From contig DOZZ01000086.1 in assembly GCA_003517725.1 (NCBI GenBank), forward strand, positions 1-6,785: a stretch of 6,785 nt of DNA, read 5' to 3'. Position numbers and translations under genes: made by a program. Below, one piece after another: positions 1 to 6,539 of this stretch (positions are counted from its first letter, which is position 1; each line of letters opens with the position of its first letter). This stretch comes from Bryobacterales bacterium. Lineage in GTDB: Bacteria; Acidobacteriota; Terriglobia; Bryobacterales; Bryobacteraceae. Under the pieces are notes generated by a model that worked only from the letters and a program-made list of their open reading frames with translations, ran no database searches and was not told where the DNA came from.

Positions 1-213
1 TAGCGACCGGACTACCTGGTACTGGTCTAGAATTTCGCAGGCGTGTCGCAGCGCGTCCGCCGAACAAAGGTCCGTGGCGGCTCTTACTGCGTTGAGCGTA
101 ACAGTTGGCAGCGGAGCGGGACGGGGGCGGGCGGGAGGAACGCGTTTGCTTTCAGCGACAGAAGGTTTTTGAATGGCCGTGACGACCAGTTCGGTACAGT
201 GGGCCTGACGCAC
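1..213. other. Non-coding leader upstream of the kinase operon
   Basis: No gene can be supported here. The kinase frame stays open back to a GTG at 43, but the 57 residues this adds are rich in Arg, Gly and Ser and resemble nothing known. They also precede the normal PfkB N-terminus (a beta strand followed by G-E-x-N-x-D). A second frame is open from base 2 to a TGA at 170-172, but its 56 residues are low-complexity and unrecognisable. The stretch contains an imperfect inverted repeat at 5-27 (GACC...TACC-T-GGTA...GGTC) and a G-rich purine tract at about 111-139. It most likely holds the promoter and 5' leader of the downstream operon, and possibly the tail of an upstream transcript. Confidence 0.5.
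146..174 (+). promoter_or_regulatory. Weak sigma70-like promoter candidate for the kinase operon
   Basis: TTGCTT (146-151) and TTGAAT (169-174) are separated by 17 bases. They match the sigma70 -35 and -10 consensus at 3 of 6 and 4 of 6 positions. Transcription would start near 181, giving a leader of about 30 bases before the ATG at 214. The match is poor and such pairs arise by chance, so this is only the best candidate seen in the stretch. Confidence 0.15.
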
Positions 214-1146
214 ATGAGAATCCTGATTATTGGCGAATTGAATGTCGATCTGGTTTTGCATAACTACCAAACATTTCCGGCGCTGGGGCAGGAAGTACTG
301 GTGGAGGACGCCACGCTTACGCTCGGCAGCGCCTCGGCCATCTGCGCCGCGGGCCTGGCGCGGCTGGGGGATGAAGTCACCTATGTGAGCAAGGCCGGGC
401 AGGATGCGTGGGGCGATCTTTGCGTCGAGGCGCTAAACTCGCTTGGGGTGGACACGTCGCAGGTGACGCGCGACGCATCGGTCAAGACCGGCATCACGGT
501 TTCCATCACGTCAGCCCGCGATCGAGCGCTGGTTACCTACCTGGGCTCGATTGCCGCGCTGCGCGGCAGTGACGTTCGCACGGACCTATTTCGCGGTTTC
601 GATCACTTGCACGTGTCTTCATTTTTTCTGCAGCAGGGCCTGCGCCCCGACGTAAAGAAGCTTCTGAGGTCCGCCCATGGCCAAGGCCTGAGCACCTCGC
701 TTGATCCCGGCTTCGATCCGGATGACAAGTGGGAACGCGATTTGGTAGACGCTTTGGATGAAGTGGATGTCTTCCTTCCGAACGAGGTGGAACTTTCGCG
801 CATGACCGGCACGGACGATGTGGAACCAGGCTTGCGCAAGCTGGCGAACAGGCGCACGTTGATCATGGCCAAATTGGGCGCTAGCGGCTGCGCCGCGATC
901 GATTCCTCCGGGGCGTTCCTTGCGGCGCCGGGGTTTAAGGTGGACGCCGTCGATACCACCGGCGCCGGCGATTCCTTCAATGCAGGCTTTCTTCACGCCT
1001 GGCTGAGAAAAGTTCCGTTGAAGGCGGCGATGCGGTTTGCGTGCGCGTGCGGCGCGCTCTCGACATTAAAGGCGGGCGGCACGGGATCGCAAGCCGATGA
1101 AGGACAGGCGCAAGAATTTCTATCGCGACAGGGAGTGACGGCATGA
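214..1146 (+). CDS. PfkB/ribokinase-family carbohydrate kinase
   Basis: A 310-residue cytoplasmic kinase, normal length for the PfkB family, predicted to transfer phosphate from ATP to a sugar or related hydroxyl substrate. The N-terminus opens with a beta strand and GELNVD (residues 7-12), the family's sugar-contacting Asp region. A glycine-rich loop, GSASAICAAGLARLG (38-52), stands where signature 1 (GG...N.A...RLG) is expected. It is followed by DPG (164-166), PNEVE (189-193), KLGASG (220-225) and the C-terminal signature DTTGAGDSFNAG starting at residue 247, whose D253 is the expected catalytic base and whose GAGD forms the anion hole. In signature 1 the usual second Gly is Ser39 and the usual Asn is Ile43, so the substrate is probably not ribose. 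The ATG at 214 was chosen because it places the family N-terminus exactly. No strong Shine-Dalgarno precedes it, and GTG at 199 is possible. The stop overlaps the next start by four bases. The exact substrate cannot be read from sequence. Confidence 0.9.
   Translation: MRILIIGELNVDLVLHNYQTFPALGQEVLVEDATLTLGSASAICAAGLARLGDEVTYVSKAGQDAWGDLCVEALNSLGVDTSQVTRDASVKTGITVSITSARDRALVTYLGSIAALRGSDVRTDLFRGFDHLHVSSFFLQQGLRPDVKKLLRSAHGQGLSTSLDPGFDPDDKWERDLVDALDEVDVFLPNEVELSRMTGTDDVEPGLRKLANRRTLIMAKLGASGCAAIDSSGAFLAAPGFKVDAVDTTGAGDSFNAGFLHAWLRKVPLKAAMRFACACGALSTLKAGGTGSQADEGQAQEFLSRQGVTA
1130..1135 (+). promoter_or_regulatory. Shine-Dalgarno site of the amidohydrolase gene
   Basis: AGGGAG lies inside the last codons of the kinase gene, seven bases before the ATG at 1143. 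It supports this start and allows independent initiation as well as coupling through the ATGA overlap. Confidence 0.6.
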
Positions 1147-2309
1147 GCATCAGCAGGCGAGCGTTACTGGGGGCCGCGAGCATTGGGTTCGCCGCGAGGG
1201 CCATGGCACAGAAGAGCATCACGCTTCCCGAATACGAGCCGCGCAGCGCGCTGCGGGTGAAGCAGACGAACATTGTGAAAGCGAAGTATCCGGTGATCGA
1301 CATCCACACCCATTTGTCGTGGTCGGCCAAGACCGAAAAGGGCGTAAGCCTGGCCGGTGAGCGCCAATTCCTGATGCCGCCCCAGGAGTTGCTGGCCGTG
1401 ATGGATCGGAAGAATCTGCGCGCCCTGACCAACCTGACGGGCGGCTTCGGCAAAGGGCTCGAAGAAGCAATCGCGAAGTATGACCGGGCGCACCCGGGGC
1501 GCTTCTATACTTTTTGCGAGCCGTCCTATAACCGTTTTAAGGAAGCCGATTATCCCGGCGCGCAGGCGCAGGCCATCGAACAGGCGCACCGCGCCGGGGC
1601 TAAAGGCCTCAAAATTTTGAAGACGCTGGGGCTGTATCTGCGGGAAAACATCACCAGCGGCGCACTGGTGAAGGTTGACGACAAACGATTCGATCCGATG
1701 TGGGACGCGTGCGCGCGGCTGAAGATGCCGGTGGCGATTCACGTGGCCGACCCGCTTGCCTTCTTTCAGCCGATCGACCGGTACAACGAACGGTATGAAG
1801 AGCTTCACAATCACCCGGACTGGTCGTTTTATGGGAAAGATTTTCCCTCCAATGAGCAGATTTTGGAAGCGCGCAATCGCGTGATCGCACGGCACGCCAA
1901 TACGCAATTCATTGTGCTGCATGTCGGCAACCTGGCGGAGGATTTGGAAAACGTGGGCCGCAATCTGGACCGCTTCCCCAACATGTTCGTCGACATCGCG
2001 GCCCGCATTGGCGAACTCGGACGGCAGCCGCGGGCATCGCGAAAGTTTTTCGATAAGTATCAGGACCGGATCCTTTTCGGCACGGACGCGACGCCGCACG
2101 GAGACGAATTTCCCCAGCAGGTTTTCAACGACCGGCTGTACGAAATTTATTTTCGCTTTCTGGAAACCGACGACGAGTATTTCGATTACGCGCCGGCGAA
2201 GGTGCCGCCGCAAGGGCGCTGGCGAATCTATGGCATCAACCTCCCGGATCAAATCCTGCGCAAGGTGTATCACGCCAACGCCGCGCGGCTGCTGGGCGTG
2301 ACAGTGTGA
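1143..2309 (+). CDS. Tat-exported amidohydrolase (amidohydrolase-2 family)
   Basis: A 388-residue metal-dependent hydrolase or decarboxylase-type TIM barrel of the amidohydrolase-2 family (the broad group containing ACMSD). Residues 1-22 form a twin-arginine signal: SRRALLG at 4-10, a short hydrophobic stretch, and an AMA cleavage motif ending near residue 22. The protein should therefore be exported folded, probably with metal already bound. Predicted metal or active-site residues are H55 and H57 (DIHTH), H200 (VAIHVADP), H260 (IVLHVGN) and D315 (LFGTDAT), in the order and rough spacing expected for the family. Lys157 and Lys160 lie in the GLKILK strand. The C-terminus ends with the typical YHANAARLLG helix. 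The region with RYNERYEELHNHPDW (213-227) and ARIGELGRQPR (287-297) looks like a subfamily-specific substrate lid. A good Shine-Dalgarno and the ATGA overlap with the kinase fix the start. The substrate is unknown: the family includes lactonases, decarboxylases and amide hydrolases. Confidence 0.9.
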   Translation: MSISRRALLGAASIGFAARAMAQKSITLPEYEPRSALRVKQTNIVKAKYPVIDIHTHLSWSAKTEKGVSLAGERQFLMPPQELLAVMDRKNLRALTNLTGGFGKGLEEAIAKYDRAHPGRFYTFCEPSYNRFKEADYPGAQAQAIEQAHRAGAKGLKILKTLGLYLRENITSGALVKVDDKRFDPMWDACARLKMPVAIHVADPLAFFQPIDRYNERYEELHNHPDWSFYGKDFPSNEQILEARNRVIARHANTQFIVLHVGNLAEDLENVGRNLDRFPNMFVDIAARIGELGRQPRASRKFFDKYQDRILFGTDATPHGDEFPQQVFNDRLYEIYFRFLETDDEYFDYAPAKVPPQGRWRIYGINLPDQILRKVYHANAARLLGVTV

Positions 2310-5300
2310 AGATGCGGGTTTGGCCACTGTTGGTTTTATTGCTGCTGGCGTCGAAAGCCCCGGCAGAAGCAGTCCGCGTTTGGCAGGGAACGCTCACGTT
2401 GCCCACGTATGAGGAGGGCGCGCCCGACCCCAATCCGCCGTTCGATCAGTACGCGACCACCAATTTCAGCTATCCCTATACGCTGCGCCAGAATCTGACG
2501 TCGAAGAGCGTGGCCCATGCCTGGCGCGCGATTTATCTGGAGAATGAATATCTGCGGTGCAGCGTGCTGCCGGACATCGGCGGGCACGTTTACACCTGCG
2601 TCGACAAGATTAGCGGCAAGCCGATGTTCTATGCCAATCCTGCGATCAAGAAGGCCAACATCGGATACCGCGGGGCATGGGCGGCGTTCGGCATCGAGTT
2701 CAATTTCCCGGTCTCGCATAACTGGGTGTCCATGTCGCCGGTGCCATTCTCCACGCGAACAATGCCGGACGGCAGCGCGGCGGTCACGGTCGGGAACGTC
2801 GATCGCGTGTATGGGATGGAGTGGTCGGTCGAGTTGCGGTTGCAGCCGGCGAGCACGGTGCTCGAAGAGCACGTGACGCTGTATAACCGCGGCGATGCGC
2901 GGCATCGCTTTTATTGGTGGAACAACGCGGCCATTGAAGTGAAGGACGATTCGCGTATTGTGTATCCGATGCGGTGGTCGGCGGCGCACGGCTTCGCCGA
3001 TGTCGACACGTGGCCGGTGGATTCAAGCGGCACGAACCTAAGCATCATCGCCAACCAGAAGTTCGGACCGGTATCGCGCTTCGTGCATGGCAGCCGCGAG
3101 CCGTTCATGGGCATCTGGCGTCCCGACACAAACACCGGAACGGTGCACTATGCGGACTACGGCGAGCTGCCGGCGAAAAAGATCTGGTCGTGGGGCGTGG
3201 ATGCCGACGGGCTCGACTGGAGGCAAGCTCTGTCCGATAACCACAGCGCCTACGCCGAAGTGCAGGCGGGCTTGTTCCGCAATCAGGAGACCTACGCCTT
3301 CCTGGAGCCGCGCGGCGTGATCCGGTTCGACGAGTATTGGATGCCGGCGCGGGGTATTGGCGGTATCGCGCGGGCGAATCTGTCCGGAGTGTTGAACCTG
3401 GAGCGGCGCGGTGATGCGCTGTTCGTTGGGTTCAATGCCAATCGGGCGGTGCCCGGCGCTCACATCGTCGTGACCAACGGTGAGCACGCCGCCTTGGACG
3501 TGCGGGCGGATCTAACGCCGGAGCGAGTTTGGACGCACGAACTGAAGCCGGCGCAAGCCGGTGCGAAGTACACGGTTGAAATCACCGACGCCGCGGGCCG
3601 CCTGTTGATGCGGCATCGCGAGGGCGAGTACGACTGGTCGCCCGCTTCGCAGATCACAACCGGCCCGCAGCCGGGCGAACTTGCCGTCGCGGCGGCAAAG
3701 CGCAACGAAGATGACTGGCTCGAAGCCGGTAAAAACCAGGAACTGAACGGTAAACTGCTGCTGGCCTTGGCGACGTACAGGCGTGGGTTGACGGAGTACC
3801 CGGAGAGCTTTGGGCTGAGCAAAGCGGCGGGCCGCCTTGCGGCGGGATTGGCGCGTTACGAAGATGCGGCACGCTATCTTGTGCCGGTTCAGAAGCGGGC
3901 GACATGGGACGCCGAGATCGCGTATTATCTGGGGCTGGCATACGACGGGTTGGGGCAAATCCGGCAGGCGCGCACGATGTATGAGAACGCGGCGAGGCTG
4001 CCGTCATATCATTGCGCGGGCTCTTTGAAGCTTGGGGAACTGTTGGCGCGCGAAGCCGATGTCACGGGCGCACTGCGGGTTTTTAAAGACGCCGGAAGCG
4101 ATCCGCGCGCCACGGAGGAGGCGGCGGCCCTGGAAGGCAAGCCACTGCCGCTTTCCGCGGATGCCGATCGTTTACTCGATACCGCCGCGACCTACATCAG
4201 GCTGGGACTCTATCGACGCGCGATCGACGCGTTATCCCGCCCGTATCCGGCGGCTCCGGCGGACCAAAGCGAGCCGGGGGCGTTGCTGCCACAGGACCAT
4301 CCCCTGGTGGCTTATTATCGTGGCTACTGCCGGGAGAGGCTGCATCAGAGCGGGACCGCGGATTACGCCGCGGCATCCAAGCTCTCGACCCGCTTTGTAT
4401 TTCCGAACAGGGCCGAAACATTGCCCGTGCTGCTGGCTGCCATCCGCGCCAATGCGCGGGATGCGACCGCGCACTACCTGCTCGGCACCTGGTATTTCGC
4501 CCGCGACTTGTCCGATCAGGCGCTAACGGAGTGGCAGGCCGCCCGATTGGGAGACCGCAAAATTCCTGTTTTGGATGCCGATATCGGCCGCGCGCGGCTA
4601 TTCGTGAAGCACGATGCGCGCGGCGCCCTGGAGGCTTTTCGCGAGGGGCTTCCGATCGACCCGCGCAATGTGGCGCTGTATGAAGGAATCGACACGGCGT
4701 TAAGTTTATTGCGCTCTCCCGCGCGCGAGCGGGCCGAGGCGCTGGCGGCCTATCCCGACGCAGCCGACATGCCGGTTTCGCTGGTGTATGAGTTGGCGTT
4801 GAATTGGGCCGAGGCGGGCGATTTCAGCGCGGCTGAAGCGCTGTTCCATAATCGCTTTTTCCCGCGCGAGGAAGGCGGGACCAACGTGCGCCAGGTGTGG
4901 GTGGAGGTCCGTACCGAAAAGGCCACGGCGCTCGCAACCAGCGGAAAGTGCGACGCGGCGACCGGCATCGCGCGGACGATCGGTGAGCCGGTGGCGGGCC
5001 TGGATTTTACGCGCGATGGACTGGAGCGATTTGTGCGGTCGGCGCGTACGCAGTACTTACTGGGGCGAGCGGAAGCCGCGTGCGGGCGGAAAGCGGAGGC
5101 CGCGGCGCGTTTTGCCAGCGCCGCCAAAGCGCAGGGCGACGGCGAAATCGTGTGGGCGCGGAAGGCCGCTCGAGAGTTGGGCGAGTATCGCGATGCCGAG
5201 TGGCGCGCGCGGCTGGAGGCTGCGGCCGGGCGTGCGGAACCGCTGATCGAGAATGACGCGCTCACGAGCTCCGCGGCATATGGGTTGGGTCTGGTGGAGG

Positions 5301-5404
5301 CGGCGCTGGGACACGCAGATCTTGCGCGGGCGCGGTTTGAGCAAGCTTTGCTGTTGCCGGATCGCGGGATGGCGCATCATTTAAGCAGGATCGGGTTGGA
5401 ATAG
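2306..5404 (+). CDS. Secreted DUF5107 protein with C-terminal TPR array
   Basis: A 1032-residue protein with three parts. Residues 1-20 or so are a Sec signal peptide (K2 and R4, then WPLLVLLLLAS, cleavage near APA-EA). Residues of about 22-356 form a DUF5107 domain, a beta-sandwich related to galactose mutarotase and aldose epimerase folds. Its hallmarks are ENEYLRCSVLPDIGGHVYT (79-97), GAWAAFGIEFNFPVSHNW (123-140), YWWNNAAIE (203-211), WSWGVD (294-299), YAEVQAGLF (316-324) and EYWMPARGIGG (343-353). Polar residues that could line the pocket include E131, H138, E318 and E343. A beta-rich linker (about 357-450) is followed by degenerate TPR helices from about 465 to 1020, clearest at 535-566, 718-750, 824-850, 912-943 and 984-1018. 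The function of DUF5107 is not established; sugar binding or processing is inferred from the fold. GTG 2306 overlaps the amidohydrolase stop by four bases (GTGA). ATG 2312 is an almost equal alternative start. Neither has a good Shine-Dalgarno, which suggests translational coupling. Confidence 0.88.
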   Translation: MKMRVWPLLVLLLLASKAPAEAVRVWQGTLTLPTYEEGAPDPNPPFDQYATTNFSYPYTLRQNLTSKSVAHAWRAIYLENEYLRCSVLPDIGGHVYTCVDKISGKPMFYANPAIKKANIGYRGAWAAFGIEFNFPVSHNWVSMSPVPFSTRTMPDGSAAVTVGNVDRVYGMEWSVELRLQPASTVLEEHVTLYNRGDARHRFYWWNNAAIEVKDDSRIVYPMRWSAAHGFADVDTWPVDSSGTNLSIIANQKFGPVSRFVHGSREPFMGIWRPDTNTGTVHYADYGELPAKKIWSWGVDADGLDWRQALSDNHSAYAEVQAGLFRNQETYAFLEPRGVIRFDEYWMPARGIGGIARANLSGVLNLERRGDALFVGFNANRAVPGAHIVVTNGEHAALDVRADLTPERVWTHELKPAQAGAKYTVEITDAAGRLLMRHREGEYDWSPASQITTGPQPGELAVAAAKRNEDDWLEAGKNQELNGKLLLALATYRRGLTEYPESFGLSKAAGRLAAGLARYEDAARYLVPVQKRATWDAEIAYYLGLAYDGLGQIRQARTMYENAARLPSYHCAGSLKLGELLAREADVTGALRVFKDAGSDPRATEEAAALEGKPLPLSADADRLLDTAATYIRLGLYRRAIDALSRPYPAAPADQSEPGALLPQDHPLVAYYRGYCRERLHQSGTADYAAASKLSTRFVFPNRAETLPVLLAAIRANARDATAHYLLGTWYFARDLSDQALTEWQAARLGDRKIPVLDADIGRARLFVKHDARGALEAFREGLPIDPRNVALYEGIDTALSLLRSPARERAEALAAYPDAADMPVSLVYELALNWAEAGDFSAAEALFHNRFFPREEGGTNVRQVWVEVRTEKATALATSGKCDAATGIARTIGEPVAGLDFTRDGLERFVRSARTQYLLGRAEAACGRKAEAAARFASAAKAQGDGEIVWARKAARELGEYRDAEWRARLEAAAGRAEPLIENDALTSSAAYGLGLVEAALGHADLARARFEQALLLPDRGMAHHLSRIGLE

Positions 5405-5410
5405 AGGCTC

Positions 5411-5448
5411 GCCGGCTGAAGCCAGCGGCAGCCTGAAGGCCGCACTAC
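5411..5448. repeat. REP-like palindromic intergenic repeat (two TGAA-loop hairpins)
   Basis: Two adjacent short hairpins share a TGAA loop. The first is GGC-TGAA-GCC (5414-5423). The second is GCAGCC-TGAA-GGCCGC (5428-5443), where a single A-C mismatch interrupts an otherwise 6-base stem. They are followed by ACTACG. This resembles the 'gcagcctgaaggctgc...tacg' intergenic repeats that I recall as abundant in Solibacter-type Acidobacteriota genomes, but copy number cannot be tested in this window, where only one copy is seen. It sits between the DUF5107 stop and the next gene. It may stabilise or attenuate the upstream mRNA. No T-run follows, so it is not a standard intrinsic terminator. Confidence 0.5.
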
Positions 5449-5466
5449 GAGGGATTTGAGGGATTT
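5449..5466 (+). repeat. Tandem 9-base duplication carrying the Shine-Dalgarno of the TPR gene
   Basis: GAGGGATTT occurs twice, end to end and without mismatch (5449-5457 and 5458-5466). Each copy contains a Shine-Dalgarno-like GAGGGA. The second copy ends 8 bases before the TTG at 5472, a workable spacing; the first lies 17 bases away, too far to act directly. The last T of the repeat begins an in-frame TAG (5466-5468), which prevents any upstream start and supports TTG 5472 as the start codon. Confidence 0.65.
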
Positions 5467-5471
5467 AGCGT

Positions 5472-6539
5472 TTGGTTTGGGCTTGGGTGCTGATAGCCGC
5501 CGCTGGCCTTGCGTTGCAGGCCGAAGACTACGAACGCGCGCGGCAATTGCTGACTGCGGGGCGCGCGGCAGAGGCCGCCGTAATCTATCGCCAGCTTGCG
5601 CGGGCTGATGCGGCCAATGCGGACCTTCTGCTGAACCTCAGCATTGCGCTGTATCAGGCTAAAGACTTTCGCGGGGCTGCCGAGAGCGCCGCGGAGGCTC
5701 TGCGCGTGAAGCCCGATATGCTGCCGGCGCGGCTCTTCCTGGGAGCCAGCTATCTGGAATTGGGCGAGTATCCGGAGGCCATCGCGGCGCTCGATCGCGT
5801 GGTCGCCGCCAATCCCAACGAGCGGAACGGGCGGCTCATGCTGGGCAAGGCTCTGCTGGCCGCCGGTCAGCCGGGGCGGGCGGCGGAACAACTGGAGGCC
5901 GCGACGCAAATGCTTCCGGCGAACGCGGCAGCCTGGTACGCTCTGGGCCGCGCGCGTGAAGCGCTCGGCCAAAAGGACGCCGCGCATGAAGCCTGGCAAC
6001 GTTTGAAGGCGCTGCCTCCCTCGCCCGAATCGCATCGGCATGCGGCTGAAGTGGACGCCGCTGATTTGCGCTGGCGTGAAGCCGCGCTCGAATGGCAGGC
6101 AGCGTTGCGGCTTGCGCCGGATGACCGAGATATACGCATGGGACTGGCTGAAGCGTTGTATCGAAGCCGGGATTACACTGCGGCCATGGCCGTACTGAAG
6201 CCGCTCTTGCCAACTGAACTTCCCGGCGCTTTGTTCCTTTATGGCGCGTCGCTGGTGAATCTGCAGCAACCGGCGGAGGCGATCCCCTATTTGCGTGCGG
6301 CCCTGGCGCGCGATCCTCACATGCTGCCGGCGTGCGCGGCCCTGGGGCAGGCGCTGTTGCAGACCGGGAAGCCGGAGCAGGCCATTCCGCTGCTGGCGGA
6401 AGCGCGTTCGGTGGATTCCGACGGCAGCCTCCATTTCCAGCTTTTTCGGGCCTATCAATTGACCAACCGGAAAGCCGAGGCGCGCCAGACACTCGCCGAA
6501 TATCAACGCCTGCGCGCGTCGCTGGCCGCGGCTCGCTGA
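5472..6539 (+). CDS. Exported tetratricopeptide-repeat protein
   Basis: A 355-residue protein made almost entirely of TPR units after a hydrophobic N-terminus (WAWVLIAAAGLALQA, residues 3-17) that looks like a Sec signal peptide cleaved near residue 17. About ten TPR-like units can be traced at roughly 18-49, 52-82, 85-116, 119-150, 153-183, 187-216, 219-248, 251-282, 285-316 and 319-350. The clearest is LPARLFLGASYLELGEYPEA (84-103). TPR proteins are helical scaffolds that hold other proteins, so a periplasmic or surface scaffolding role is inferred; no catalytic domain is present. The TTG start is set by an in-frame TAG just upstream and a GAGGGA site 8 bases away. GTG 5487 would shorten the signal peptide. 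The n-region has no Lys or Arg, which is unusual. The gene lies 67 bases after the DUF5107 gene and is probably in the same transcript. Its binding partner is unknown. Confidence 0.82.
   Translation: MVWAWVLIAAAGLALQAEDYERARQLLTAGRAAEAAVIYRQLARADAANADLLLNLSIALYQAKDFRGAAESAAEALRVKPDMLPARLFLGASYLELGEYPEAIAALDRVVAANPNERNGRLMLGKALLAAGQPGRAAEQLEAATQMLPANAAAWYALGRAREALGQKDAAHEAWQRLKALPPSPESHRHAAEVDAADLRWREAALEWQAALRLAPDDRDIRMGLAEALYRSRDYTAAMAVLKPLLPTELPGALFLYGASLVNLQQPAEAIPYLRAALARDPHMLPACAALGQALLQTGKPEQAIPLLAEARSVDSDGSLHFQLFRAYQLTNRKAEARQTLAEYQRLRASLAAAR

Noticed and set aside
2..172. Open frame from the window edge to TGA 170-172, possible tail of an upstream gene
   Set aside because: The 56 residues show no recognisable motif and the composition looks like non-coding GC-rich sequence; it cannot be excluded without the left flank.
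43..213. In-frame N-terminal extension of the kinase from GTG 43
   Set aside because: The 57 extra residues are low-complexity and Arg/Gly/Ser-rich with no family resemblance, and the PfkB fold begins at the ATG at 214.
1164..2327. Minus-strand open frame of 387 codons opposite the amidohydrolase
   Set aside because: It lies antisense to a gene with clear catalytic motifs, and its product is His/Arg-rich with no domain; it is a GC-driven shadow.
5411..5448. Intrinsic terminator after the DUF5107 gene
   Set aside because: Hairpins exist, but no T-run follows either stem, and a Shine-Dalgarno block comes immediately after; a REP-like repeat explains it better.
5445..6506. Minus-strand open frame of 353 codons opposite the TPR gene
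   Set aside because: The product is Gln/Arg/Gly-rich without motifs, while the plus strand encodes regular TPR units; it is a shadow. Its adjacency to the ASPIC stop is accidental.
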